Assembly: GCA_032871835.1 (NCBI GenBank)
Contig: CM065297.1
Span: forward strand, 31,939,598 to 32,003,597
Direction: 5' to 3'
DNA from: Dipteronia dyeriana
Taxonomy: Eukaryota > Streptophyta > Magnoliopsida > Sapindales > Sapindaceae
Length of the DNA: 64,000 nt
Positions 22,989 through 34,571 of the stretch are shown here, in pieces. Made by a program: the position numbers and the translations under genes. The first letter of the stretch is position 1. Each line of letters opens with the position of its first letter. Under the pieces are notes generated by a model. That model was given only the letters and a program-made list of their open reading frames with translations, was not told the origin of the DNA and searched no databases.

Positions 22989-24014
22989 TGCTAATAGCCA
23001 TATTTGGCTAGGGATCAAAAAGAAATTTTTCACTTTCCCAGCCCGAATCCAAGCCCCGAGATCACCTATCCTGGAACCCCGGGTCCTAGGGTCGAGCTTC
23101 GGAACCATCCCATAAAAGCGAGGAAAGGATGTCGAGCTTGGGAAGCATCTGTGGAGGAACCTGACAAGATCGGATCGAACTCCTTACTCCAAAAAGAGAA
23201 TTCATGTAAAGTCCGACGCATGACGAACCAGCCTCCCTAAACTCGGGATCACCTTGCAACCTCCCCAGGAGCCCACTAAGTCCCGCTACCACCAAAGGAT
23301 GCCCACTAGGCCATCTTCAGCTCCAAGAGACCTAGAAAGGTTCGACCAAGCTCCTAGAACCAATACTAAGGCGTAGATCTACCACGCTCTATGAAACAGC
23401 GAACACCATGCTCTATGACCTCCATGAAGAATCACGCCATGAATACATATGAAATCATATCTACTGTATGGCAAGTGATTGAGTCCAAAGAGGAAACAAA
23501 CTTATCTCCGTCAAAGATATTCTTGAATCCGTTTATTAATTTGAAGTCAATGACTTTCAAATAAAAGGTCACGCCCGATAAGGGGGGAACAGATTCAGAG
23601 GTTCATGGTGGCAGATTAACTAATTTAACCTATTCAAACCAAGTATAAATAGACCAAAGGTGAATGATGAAAAGAGGGACAAAAAAAAAAAGGAAAAAAA
23701 AGAGAGGATGAGAGATTTGACTCTGGCCTGAATTCTGGAATCAGAACACGACCATTGTTGTATTCTACTATTCGACAGGCACGAGGTTGCCACCCTACCG
23801 TATCCCCGTGAAGTTGAGAGTGTTTGAGAGATTTTTGTATGGCATGCATGATATATAATAAAGAGCTATATTCCCATTTTCATTTCACATTTCAACATCC
23901 ATCTTTGTTCGAACAAGTTAGGTATGAGATACCTACCCCGACCGCCACCTCCGTGGTAGCGGACTCGAGGGTTTTAGCTAAAATTTCTCACCTCGAGTAA
24001 ATTTTCTGTTAACA
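22989..24014 (+). repeat. Tat-1 3' LTR
   Basis: Starts TGCTAATAGCC and ends CTGTTAACA, 1026 bp, matching 10055-11077 with scattered point changes. The start TGC instead of TGT is one of them. TATAAATA is at 23644-23651. The target duplication CTCTC follows at 24015-24019. Confidence 0.93.
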
Positions 24015-24839
24015 CTCTCTTTTCTCTTTAACTAGCTGGATGTGGCAAACTCGTATATGTCGATAAGAAGATACAACTATCAATGGTGATGACTAGGCTT
24101 AAATCTGATTGTAGAACTAAGTGATAACTCTTAAGGTTATGTGGGTCAATTTTTTGATCCTTTTCTTTGTGTTATTACCCATTTATTTATGCATGGTGTC
24201 ATTAAGGTTTTTCCTTGGCATACAAGCCGAAGATTGCTAGATTGATCTCCTTCCTTATTAGATAGGATTTTCTATTTAATGTAGTTGACCCTGGAGAATC
24301 AGTTTGTGAAGGATATCTTGGAGACAATTGTGTTTGTTTCTTTTATGGACTCTTTCATTATAGTTATGCGTTCATGGAGCCTGTTATGGTTTGGAGAATG
24401 ATTATGATATTCTTTATCAGGGACAAGATACCTCCATGTATCGGCTTAGAGATGTGGCACTTGATCATCCCGATGGCGATGTACCTCGAGGTACCATTCC
24501 AACGAAGTGGCGCTTTATCTGTCACGTCAGAGCTTTATGATCATCTTGGAGCTTTATGTGCATCTTCCTTTCTGCTATTGGGGTAGGATATGCACCACAA
24601 CTGAACAACAGATTAGTGTCAGGTTACTCAGTTAACGGCTAAGTAGTCTATGGAGGCGTAAGAGCTTTATCTTGCTTCAACAATGATGTCGAGGTACTTC
24701 GGTTGTGTGAGACCCACCCCAGTACTTTAAGATAGATCATAGCATGTAAGCCCTACTTGGTATCATGAAGCATGTCCTACCAGATACCGGTTAGGTGAAA
24801 AATTTCACTTTGACCCCTTGCCAAAAATGGCTAATAACA
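24015..24839 (-). repeat. Tat-2 5' LTR, outer part
   Basis: On the minus strand this starts TGTTATTAGCC at 24839 and continues TTTTTGGCAAGGGGTC, which aligns with the Tat-1 LTR start TGTTAATAGCC, TTTTGGCTAGAGACC. Beyond the first 60 bases the two LTRs diverge strongly. With 9851-10054 the total is about 1029 bp. The ORF at 24374-24586 inside it has no recognisable domain. Confidence 0.72.
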
Positions 24840-24886
24840 TAAATATATATATATATACATGTGTGTGTGTGTGTGTGTGCACGTGT
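24840..24886. repeat. (TA)n-(TG)n microsatellite next to Tat-2
   Basis: Runs of TA then TG between the Tat-2 LTR end and the foldback element. Any Tat-2 duplication would be TAAAT (24840-24844), but the partner lies outside the window. Confidence 0.85.
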
Positions 24887-25130
24887 GAACAACTTAAATC
24901 ATTCCTTCTAGATGAGGGTAGAATTGTAAAATAAAAATCACTTAATATTTAAGTTATGTGATCTCAAATAAAAAAAACAAACAAATGGGAATGTCTTAAT
25001 ATTTAAGTGATATCAAGTGACTTAAGTAATAAGGTCTTTTAATACTTAAGACAAAAAAAAACAAATGGAACCTAAGTGATTTTTATTTTACTATTCTACC
25101 CTCATCTAGAAGGAATGATTTAAGCTGTTC
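24887..25130. mobile_element. Foldback MITE, 244 bp
   Basis: Inverted arms of about 58 bp begin GAACAACTTAAATCATTCC and end GGAATGATTTAAGCTGTTC, with two mismatches by eye. Inner sequence is also partly symmetrical (TTAATATTTAAGT and AAACAAATGG repeats), so the whole unit can fold. It codes for nothing. No target duplication is clear because microsatellites flank both sides; the superfamily is not assigned. Confidence 0.82.
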
Positions 25131-25199
25131 ATATATATATATATAATTGGTCAAATAAAGGAGACCAAAAATGGCACTGTTTTAGTCAGGTTATTACCT

Positions 25200-25553
25200 T
25201 TTGAAAACCTAGTCGCTGCCGTCCCACACCAGCATCCTGACCTCGCCGCCCCATGCCTGCACTCCGACCCTGTCGATGTCAGTTCCGTCTAGTTGTTAGC
25301 CTCTGATTCCTGTCGCACATTCACCGAATCTTGCAATCCACGAATGCTTTTGGGCATGACCTACTCTGTTCACTTATGACAAACATCTTTCTTCTTTCGT
25401 GGAATGCAAAATCCGTATCTGATTTCTTCTTCTCCGACATCTCAGTCTTCTTAAGGTGGTGGCGACTGGTGATTTTGAGAGGAGAGACAGCGGCTGTGAA
25501 GGCGACTGGTAGGATTTCACAGGGATTAAAGAATCCATCGATATCGGTGGTTG
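25200..25553. pseudogene. Possible host exon, split by copia A (left part)
   Basis: This stretch is clearly richer in G and C than the DNA around it and has open frames on both strands that continue across the copia A insertion into 57884-57997. The plus frame (25331-25553) continues in phase after the insertion to a stop near 57997. A minus frame begins beyond the insertion near 57937 and carries a serine- and proline-rich, arginine-containing stretch (SPSQPLSLLSKSPVATTLRR) like a transit peptide, ending at 25374. I do not recognise either product. The strand is unresolved and it may not be a gene. Confidence 0.35.
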
Positions 25554-27890
25554 TGTTAAGATTATGCTCAAAGCAAGAGAGTAATAATGTATTTGACAAT
25601 CTTTTCATATTAATAAAGTGATTTCTAATTTAACAAATCTTAAACATTAATAATTTAATTAGTATAATTGTCAAAAGTAAATAATCTTAAGGCCAAAAGA
25701 CTATGAGAAAAGAAGAATTGTTTGTACATCTGGATGTATGAGGTAGACACAATTCTTTAGTTAGTCTTGAACAATATTTACAACAAAAGATAAATGTTGC
25801 GCGCCTTTAACTTGTTAAAGTTGTAGATTCTTTTGCTAGCAAGAAAATCTAGTGCATTATGTGCATTGTATTGGATCACAGTGAAATACTTTATCCAGAA
25901 CCGTCAGTGGATAAAAGTTCACTTAAGGACAATCGAAGAGTCTATCTCAATCGTGCGGTAAATGATGGACCTATAGATACAAGTGTTATCATTTGAGCTG
26001 TCAATGAGTACGATTATAAAGCATAGTCTATCCTCGATGGGTTGATTGTACTCAATTGTTAATCGATAAAGGACTTCATTTATAAACACGGACATCATGA
26101 CTATATTTATTAAATATGAGTAGAATATCATCATATGGATATTTTGAGGTTTTGGATATAAAATCTTAACGTTAAGTTTTCGATAGTATCTATTGAAATA
26201 TGGCTTCTGGACAAGTCAAAATATCCAAGTTCAAAATGTATGAGTAAATATGTTAAGTAGAAGAGCTATAGGCAGTCTATGAGCTCTTAGCGATTACTGG
26301 TATTTTTCACGAGCATACACAATCTCCAAAAAAGTTGTCCAGGGTATGAATGAGAAACATTTTCATATTTTATCTTTATTTAAGAGTTAAATTTTAGTTA
26401 TTTAGTGAAATGGACTAAAATTAATATATTGAACATAAGAGAATCATTTGTTGATTATGATTAGGTTATGTCTATTGAAGTTTAAATTTAGATAGCCTGC
26501 CAAAATCCTCATTCCATACGAACTTGCATGGATCACTTGATATATTCTACCGGACTAATTTCTGGGTCCATCTAGAATTGTTTTTGGATTTCAGAATCTA
26601 GAACATTTTGGAGAAGTGCAGTAATGTGTGATCAAAACACGCGGTAACTCTTCATATACTTAGAATGAGCGGTCAAGGATGTAGGAATCCTTGGGTGGCC
26701 CTAATAGGGTGCGATTAGCATTCCATTAATACATTAAGAATATAATTTGCACATTTTAATTGAATGGGTTAAATTATATTAATGTATTAATTTAAGGCTT
26801 GTTGACTTATTTCTTTTTTAGTGAGAATGAGTCTAGTTCACACGTGGACTTTTTATTAAAGTCTAATGGATTTAATAAAATGGAAAAACAATATATTGTC
26901 CATAGATAAGGCTTGGGCGGCAAGACAAAAATTATTAGCCTAATATATTGTTTTATTTTATTATTTAATTAAATATAAGTTAATTAATTTATTAATTCAT
27001 TAATTATTTAATTCAAAGTCAAAATCTTTTTCTTACTAAGAGTAGGTCTTTTAGTGTCATACTATTGTTGGTAGTATGATAAATATCAAGAGACTTTATT
27101 TGATGAGTAGATAAATAAAACGAATTATTTATCTAGTCAAATTAGGAAGTTTTTGGTATCTATCAAAACTCTAATTGACAATTGGTCAAATTAAGAAGTT
27201 TTTGACATAGTCCCAATTTAATTGATATTCAATAATTTATTATTGGATAATAAACATATGAGTTGGAATAGGGTTGAACTCTAAAGTTGATAGGGGTTTT
27301 GGTGAAACACAAATCCTCCACGTGTGAGGATTTTCGGCCACCTATATATACCTATCAAGAGAATTCGGCCAAGACTAATGTTTTGGAGAGAAATTTTATT
27401 TTTATTTGCTTAAAAAAACATCCAACTCGAGGAAAAGGTGTGTGAGAATTAGGCTAAGAGAAGAAGAAGAGATGAACATTTTGTTTTTAATAATGCACTA
27501 GTAGCTTTTATATCAAAAAAAATTGTGCACAACATTGAACCGGGTTCACATGAGTTTCAATAAAAAGATTGAGAATTCACATGTGACCAAACGTTCTTCA
27601 TCTTCTCTAGGAGGGTTATTGTGACTAACAAAATAAAAAGTTTTTATTTTCTATCATCAGATACACATTTCAAAGAAAGAGAGTCCACACTACTAGATGA
27701 TTCACATTCATGATTGGATTGGAAGATCTCGCGGTTTTCTTTTTGACCCAACATCAACCGTCAAGTTTAAAAGGTACGATACCTTTAATTATATGTTAAT
27801 TAATCAAGGGTTAAGGTTCTTTCCTTTAAAGGAAAGATTTGAAATATACCAATCAAACATTTCACTTCCGCCACTTGTGTTTTTCCTACA
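25554..27890 (+). repeat. Copia A 5' LTR
   Basis: 2337 bp from TGTTAAGATTATGC to TTTTTCCTACA, ended by the primer site. A TATA-like TATATATA lies at 27343-27350, with the same context in the 3' LTR at 57328-57335, so the promoter probably lies there. No gene inside. Confidence 0.93.
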
Positions 27891-27905
27891 ATTGGTATCA
27901 GAACC
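27891..27905 (+). other. Copia A primer binding site
   Basis: ATTGGTATCAGAACC follows the LTR directly. It matches the initiator Met tRNA site TGGTATCAGAGC except G to A at the next-to-last base. Confidence 0.88.
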
Positions 27906-28034
27906 TGGTTGTACCCTTGATTAATTGATGTATATAAACATGGATCTATTTCTTTCTTTTTTTGTAAATATACATGTTTTATAAAGAGATGTCACTCTAG
28001 GTATTCACATATATAGTTAAATTGGAATGTATGG

Positions 28035-28074
<40 letters not shown>

Positions 28075-29833
28075 TTATTTATAATGTGATTTGTTATTTC
28101 TCGATTTTGGTCTTAGAATTTAAATGTATTTTTGTTTTGGGATTGTAAGATGAAGGGTGTCCTATCATCGCCATCATTTTCTTCTTGGTAGTTGCTAAGT
28201 TTTTTTAATTTTATTATTGTAATAAAAAAATGATGTAATATATTCAAGTTTCGAAGATTCGAAGAGTTGAAGAATTGGAAGCAGAAAAAATAGCAACAAT
28301 GTAACCTGAGACAGCCGGTGCGCACCAAGGTAACAAGCGCGCATAGGACCGAACTCGCAGCTGCGCTTGTTGTAGTGCGGCAGCACACGACCTTGCAATG
28401 AGTTGGGAGCATGCATGCCTCCATGGTGTGACAACAAAGGTCTTACACATGAGCCAGCAGCGCAAGACTTTCGGTGCGCAAGTGCCTTGTCATGAGACTT
28501 TTGGACGGATGATTGCTTGATGTTCGCCAAGTTAGGATTAGGGTTATGGGTGGCAGCGGGTCGAGTTCCGGTGGGTTTTTTAAAATCTAAACCCTCAGCC
28601 GTGAAAATTTTCCTCACCCATGCCCGCTCTCAAACCCGCATAGGTAAGTAGGTTCGCGAGAGGGTGTGAACCCGCGGGTTATGGCTGTACCCATACCCTC
28701 ACTCGTGAACCCGCAAAACAATACGGGTTCACGGGTGGATTCTTCACCTGCAGGACACCCACAAACCTGCGATTTGTCATTTGTAAATTTCCACATGTAA
28801 TCACCTATTTGATACTTAATTTAGTTAAATTTTCATCTCTTATTCCCTATTTGATACATTACAAAACAATAATAACCATAAAAATAAAACGACCAAAAAT
28901 AATTCAAATGACTATGTATGTTTATATACAAGTATTTTATTTATACGGGGTTTACGGGTCCAACCCATAGGTTTGTTTTTCCAACTCGTAACCGCCCATG
29001 AACCCACTGAGTTTTTCACTAAACTGGTTCACGGGTTTACGGGTCATAAATTCACCATCCATACCCTACCCGACCCTACAGGGTCAGTTTGGGTGGTTGC
29101 CCGTGGGTATGGGTCAAATTTCCATCCCTAATTAGGGTTTTTGTTTTTCAAAACAAATGTAATTTACTTGCTTTTCTAGTATGGACCAAAATTGAGGCTA
29201 TTTATTTTTTTCGTAAATATTGCAATATTTGTCATTGTTTGATAACATGTCATATAAAATAGGAGTGCCACTTATATATCTCTTTTGGTATGAACATGCA
29301 TGGAATGATTTAGGTATCTAATTGGCATCTAGATAACTTGATAAATCATTTTATGGAATTCCATCACACGCCTTACACAATTGATTGGGAGAAGGTGTTT
29401 GGAACACCTATGGCCTCCAAAGTTAGTTGAGCTTTATGTTTCGTGTGATAACCCCCCAAGGGGTATCCATGAATAGAATCTAGCAAGATACTTCCTTACA
29501 AGGATAGAATAGACAATTGGCTCAAACAATATCTACTCTCAAATGAGGGATTTTCACGAGGGAATATATTGAAGGTCGATATCTTGGTAACACACTCATT
29601 GTGGTTATTGTTAATAAAATCGTAAGGCTAAAATTGAAAACCCTGGTTGTTATGTTAACAGTTAGGTGGGACATAATCCAACTAATAGATGGTGCGAACT
29701 CCCAAAGAAGGCATGGCATTTATGGGTGTTGGATCACCGTTGAATTTTAGGATTGAATTATTTAATTCAAGATAAATATTTGAAAGCGCTTTATCATGAT
29801 TGTTTAATATAATTTTTGTTTTATTCAGAAATC
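27906..29833 (+). other. Copia A 5' leader, non-coding
   Basis: No gag frame is seen before 29834. The leader holds a (TA)n run (28038-28070), a G+C-richer stretch at 28300-28520 and a hAT-type MITE at 28545-29130. Overlapping minus-strand ORFs of 60-140 residues here show no domain and cross the MITE boundary, so they are not called. Confidence 0.7.
28545..29130. mobile_element. hAT-type MITE, 586 bp
   Basis: The element starts TATGGGTGGCAGC and ends TTTCCATCCCTA, with short imperfect terminal inverted repeats (TATGGGTGG against TAGGGATGG). It is flanked by a perfect 8-bp duplication ATTAGGGT (28537-28544 and 29131-29138). An 8-bp duplication and TAGGGATGG ends are usual for plant hAT elements. 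Inside are many copies of ACCCGC, GGGTTCACGGG and similar G/C-rich phrases. No transposase. Confidence 0.85.
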
Positions 29834-30444
29834 ATGACCCCATCCCTAATCAACATCCTAAAAAATAATACTTTAATTAGTGATAATTATGTCACATGGA
29901 AAAGGAAAATTGGGTTGTTGTGTAAGCTGAAAAACACAAGTTTATCCGTTTTACCTCTAAACCACCTGCTCTTACTGATGAATCTACCGTGGTGCCAAGA
30001 GACGAGTATGAGCAGTGGAATGCTTCATATGAGATGACCAAATGTTACATTATGGCCACCATCTCCGACGTGTTGCAATAACAACATGAATGAATTGGGA
30101 CTGCTGCTGATATAATGATCTCTAAAGAAGATGTTTGTTATAAAGTCTAGGATGATTAAGAGAGAGCCAGTGACTACTTTCATGAATCTTAGGATGAAAT
30201 CTAGACAGATTGTGAAAGATCACATGATGAAAGTCATAGCACATCTCAACATTGCTGAACTCAGTGGTGTCGAGCATGATGGTGAGACAAAAATTGACAT
30301 GATTGCTAACTTACTGTCAGATTCCTTTGATCAGTTCAAGTTGGACTACACCTTGAATAATAAGGAATATACCTTGCAGGGCCTAATGCAAGATGTTCAA
30401 AGCGCTGAGAAAATCACTGTGAAAGGCAAGGGTAAGGAGATTCA
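29834..30444 (+). pseudogene. Copia A gag, N-terminal part
   Basis: The start frame (ATG at 29834) reads NNTLISDNYVTWKRKIGLL, a typical copia gag opening. After frameshifts the frame from 30131 carries the UBN2-type gag core: TTFMNLRMKSRQIVKDHMMK, VIAHLNIAEL, LLSDSFDQFKLDYTLN and EYTLQGLMQDVQSAE. It reaches KGKGKE, where an inverted LTR interrupts at 30445. The ORF reading on to 30547 is an artefact of that LTR. The frame resumes at 49582. Confidence 0.87.
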
Positions 30445-30549
30445 CGTTGGGAAAAATCGATTCAAAATGCGGCAGAAGCGTAAAATTAGAGTTCATAATA
30501 TTTTAAAAATTTTCCCTTTAAAAGAAAGAACCTTAACCCTAGATTAATT

Positions 30550-33052
30550 TGAAAATATAAACACGGTTAAATGCTCAAGGCCAACCTAGAGGGGGGGGGG
30601 GGGGGGGGTGAATAGGTTAGACATTTTTTTCGACTCCCTTAGAAACAAACAAAAGTTTTTCTCTCTAGATTTCATACATCACAATATATATCAATTAAAG
30701 ATATTTAATCAATATATAAAACATGTAAAGTGCGATACAAACAAGCAACCATCTTATATACACAATTGATATTATAGTAAGGAAGTCAACTTACATATAA
30801 AGTTCTATCCATAGTATTCAAATAATAAATACAAATATAAGAGAGATAGGGATAGAGAAAAAGTTGACACAATATATAACGTGGTAAACCTCCGAAGAGG
30901 AAACATCCACGGGTTAGCAACAACCGGCAAAAAAAATCCACTAGTAGATAAGACAAGTACAATCTCTCAAGTGACCACTTCACCTAGAAACAACCCTCTT
31001 ATCCTACTCATAAAGATGTTGCCCATTTGCTTAACAATCTGAGGCCTTACACCTCCTGTCAAGACTTCCTCGCTCACCCTTCCGGATCCTTACGACCCTA
31101 AGCAAGACTTCTTTGCTTGACATTCCGAGGTCTCCCACCTCTTGCCAAGACTTCCATGATCAACAACATAGGTCTCACACCTATTGTCAAGACTTCCTTC
31201 TCACAAGGCATCTAGGTGATCATTAATACAAAACGCAAACAAGCACGCAACATAGAATGTTATAATCAACACATCCTATGGAAAATACTAGACATGAGCA
31301 TGAATGCACAAAACAAATGTAGTCTAGTCAATCATGCATGTTTAATCCATCTAGATCATGTAAGATATGTTCAACATTAATTACAACCTAGATACATGCA
31401 TTGATCTAAAACTTAAGTCACAAGATATGTTCAATTAATACATAAAAAGTTTAAATCTCATATACCAAAAACATGCTAAAACCATGTGACAAAGTCATTT
31501 ATATTAAAGCAAAGGCTCTAGAGCATATTTCCTATTCATAGATTCATCTAAGCACATGAATAGCTCAAAAGAATACAAGCACATGTATTATAGTAAGATT
31601 TCGGCCAAAGAGAGCTTAATACATGTGAGGAACTATTTTTCATAAAATCAATCAATTAAAGATCAACAAATAGTCCTAGAATCAAAGCTAGCACAATACA
31701 ATCCCAAACATGTGAAAACATAGGCAAAATCAAAACCTAACTCAACATGTAAGATTTCAATTGAAACTCAATCTAGCTTTAAATGAGTTCAAAACTCGAA
31801 TCAAAACAATCACAAGACACATATATATGTTGAAAAAGAAAACCCAAGGCAATTGACCAAGTTTTAAAAGAAAACTTTGTGAGAAAATCAATACCTTAGT
31901 TGATTTGGTGCAGTCCCGTTTTATTTTATGAGGTTTGACTCCAAAAACAACAATAAAACTAACTCAAACCTTCAGAGAAAAGATGGAGGATGAATAGACA
32001 AACACTCTCAGCTTTGAATCACTCAAATCAGAGTTCAAATGAAGAAGTTATGATGTTTAAAATGTGAGAAAGTTTGGGAGTAAATTCTGCACTCAAGTTT
32101 TGAATCTCTTCTTAGAATGAAATGTGAGAGGGAAGGGATATATAACGGAGAGGGAAAGAATGAGTATGAAATGACCAAAAGGGACAAGAATCAACCAAGC
32201 TTACTTGCTGCCCAAGATGATGAGTGGACATCTCGGGACAGCAAGCCTTCTTGCCCGAGATGCTCAAGCGCCATCTCGGGAAGAAGAGCTTGGAGCTGTC
32301 TTCTTTTCCTTCGACCTCCCTTTACGTTCTTCGACAGTTCTCCGGCCTCCGAACTCGGAATTTGAATCCATTTCGGATTACAAACCATCACTCTCTCACG
32401 GACATGAACATATAAGATACTCAACCCAGAAAATAATAATTCGACTCGATATAAGAAAACGAAGACAATGTATGCAACATGAGTTGAAAGTGTAGTATCT
32501 TTTGACTTAGAACTTTAATTAGAAAGTATGAGTAACCAAAGTGTTTGGAACTCAATCAAGAATGATTTAAGACTAAACTCAAGTTCAATATCCATGTTAT
32601 ACAAACATTTACACATACAAACACATTTCACACAAGAATGTAAACTATATAGAGATAGTATCCAATCATGCATTTTCCAAAGTATGTTATTTTTATACCA
32701 ATGCATGAGCATTCATCTTCAAGTGTGTGAATGTGTTATAAAAGGTGCACACCGATGTAGGGACACAAATGTTTGAATTGTGTGTGTGTGCCTATAATGG
32801 TGCACAACTATATAGGGACACAAATGTATGAATTGTGTGTGTGTGCCTATGCCTTGTAAGAGAAAGATAAGCTCTTAGTATACCTTTGTAGAACCATATT
32901 GCATCCTTTCTCTTTGAAGACTTTGAACTTGCTTTGACTAGTTTTTCCTTATTCTTTCAAGCTTGAATCATCATGAATCTAAACATCTAAATCATTGCAA
33001 GTAAACATCATTTTGATATGGAATTAATACCAACACAATTTAAAACCTAACA
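30550..33052 (-). repeat. Element C 3' LTR
   Basis: 2503 bp. An 18-G run at 30591-30608 lies near the end. It contains a block of about 490 bases (31798-32284) absent from the other LTR. That block includes GATATATAAC near 32140, which on the minus strand is TATA-like. No gene inside; short frames at 32117-32776 are chance. Confidence 0.9.
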
Positions 33053-33070
33053 ATCTCCCCATTTGGCAAA
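33053..33070 (-). other. Element C polypurine tract
   Basis: Minus strand reads CAAATGGGGAGAT directly before the LTR (TGTTAGG), a standard copia plus-strand primer. Confidence 0.85.
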
Positions 33071-33509
33071 TTCCATGTCAAAACACCTATACATTTACTA
33101 CAAATATAAAAATGAAGATAGGTCACAAAATCACTCCCTCACATTACAATGAGTAAGATTCCTAGAACTATCTTCATCAACTCTTGAACTTCATCTTGAT
33201 CTTCTCTTGAAGCAACCTACAAATCATCTCAAAGCACAATGCATATACAAGAGAAAAACAACAAATGACAACATATAATATGGATAAGAATATACAATAA
33301 AGTTCACAAATACATGTATCTCCCCCTCAATACATGTCAAAACACAAGAATTCTTAACCAAATCTCAAGACTAATTATTACATGCTATTGAAAGTTCAAA
33401 AGTTCACAAAACAACATAAAAAGAAACTAAGCATCTAACATCTCTTTCTCCCCCTTTTTGACATGAAATGATGCCAAAAAGTTAATAAATGTACCTCAAG
33501 CCTCAAATA

Positions 33510-34571
33510 CTAGCTACTTGTTCCACCAAAGAAAGTCGTGCGAGTAGTCGATCTAACATAATGCTTGAGTGGTGGTCTTAAGCTTGAAGCAATACACTCC
33601 TCCAACTTTTTTATCATAGCATCTTGTTGAACAACTATAACACTAAGTTCATCAACCTTCTCCTTCAATTGTATAGCCCAATCTGGAAGAATATTTGTGC
33701 TAATCACATGACTATCAACTTGAGAACTACTAAATAGTCCAAAAGTATCACAAGTCTTACCCTTATTCTTATAGGACATGTATGACACACGTTTATCACA
33801 ATACTTTTCCAAGGGTTGAACTAACACATCATCTTCTCTACTCTTAATCCCACGAGATAAACACAGTGAAGTAATAAACCCCGGTAATGCAAGCTTTTTA
33901 TCACCTCTAGTAGAGAAAGCCGCGCTATCAATGTAATGCATGAGAAGATCTCCAAGGTTTATAGGTTGATTAGTTACCAAGGCATACACTATTTTGATCT
34001 TGTCCTTATTCAACTCGGTTGAATTCGAAGATCCAATAATGTTAGTGCAAATGGATAGATGCCCAAATGCACTAGCCTTAGTTAACTCATGTTGACTAAT
34101 ATATGCCCTATTTTTCCACTCAAAGGAAGCATTGTCACAAATAGTTCTGCCCATGATGTTTAGATTCTCAATAACATCCACATCTAGAAAATTAGAATCT
34201 ATATCATTAGGTAGCCCAAGAAACTTGTTAATGTTTTCCGGGTTAACTCTAAACACAATACCCCTAATTTCCATCAATGCATCTAACAGGGTGACACTTT
34301 CCTTATATTCAAGATAAAACTTTCTAACAAGAGTATCATTTACAACTCCTAACATGGTCACCCAAGATTCCCATTTTCTATCATTTAAGCATTTAAGAAC
34401 ATAAGAATCTTTACACTTACCAAAGTCAATGCCTCTCTCTTGAAATATCTTATTTGTTCCAAAGATCCCTAAATCTTTTGTCCTTGAAGCTTTGGATCCT
34501 TTTGAGGTATACTTGGCTTTCACAACGGGATTCAATTGATTTCCACATCTGGTAATCTTAGTTCTTCCCAT
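33510..34571 (-). CDS. Uninterrupted 353-residue ORF of element C, plant transposon-associated protein
   Basis: This is the longest intact reading frame after gag in the window, with no stop. Visible features: a basic N-terminus (KAKYTSKGSKASRTKDLG), FQERGIDF, WESWVTMLGVVNDTLVRKFY, then IRGIVFRVNPENINKFLGLP. This resembles the plant 'putative plant transposon protein' domain (Transposase_32), in which a VRG...IN..LGLP motif is typical. The C-terminus has a heptad-like stretch (LKEKVDELSVIVVQQDAMI) and a serine- and arginine-rich end. No catalytic motif is recognised. It lies downstream of gag on the same strand, where pol would be. Function unknown; the family match is from memory. Confidence 0.7.
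   Translation of the reverse strand: MGRTKITRCGNQLNPVVKAKYTSKGSKASRTKDLGIFGTNKIFQERGIDFGKCKDSYVLKCLNDRKWESWVTMLGVVNDTLVRKFYLEYKESVTLLDALMEIRGIVFRVNPENINKFLGLPNDIDSNFLDVDVIENLNIMGRTICDNASFEWKNRAYISQHELTKASAFGHLSICTNIIGSSNSTELNKDKIKIVYALVTNQPINLGDLLMHYIDSAAFSTRGDKKLALPGFITSLCLSRGIKSREDDVLVQPLEKYCDKRVSYMSYKNKGKTCDTFGLFSSSQVDSHVISTNILPDWAIQLKEKVDELSVIVVQQDAMIKKLEECIASSLRPPLKHYVRSTTRTTFFGGTSS

Larger units (their letters stand above)
10055..24014 (+). mobile_element. Tat-1: nearly full-length Ty3/gypsy Tat-lineage retrotransposon (13.96 kb)
   Basis: LTRs at 10055-11077 and 22989-24014 flank gag, protease, reverse transcriptase, RNase H, a second RNase H and integrase on the plus strand, then a long region with an antisense ORF. 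A perfect 5-bp duplication, CTCTC, is at 10050-10054 and 24015-24019. The second RNase H, the long tail after pol and the antisense ORF are marks of the Tat lineage. About 2.4 kb is a later solo copia LTR (12264-14680). Every coding block has stops or shifts, so the copy is dead. It inserted into the LTR of a relative, Tat-2. Confidence 0.93.

Noticed and set aside
28113..28796. Several overlapping minus ORFs of 60-140 residues
   Set aside because: They overlap one another in different frames, cross the hAT MITE boundary at 28545, and show no domain.
30445..30547. Extension of the copia A gag ORF to 30547
   Set aside because: From 30445 on the sequence is the reverse complement of an LTR end, so these codons are not gag.
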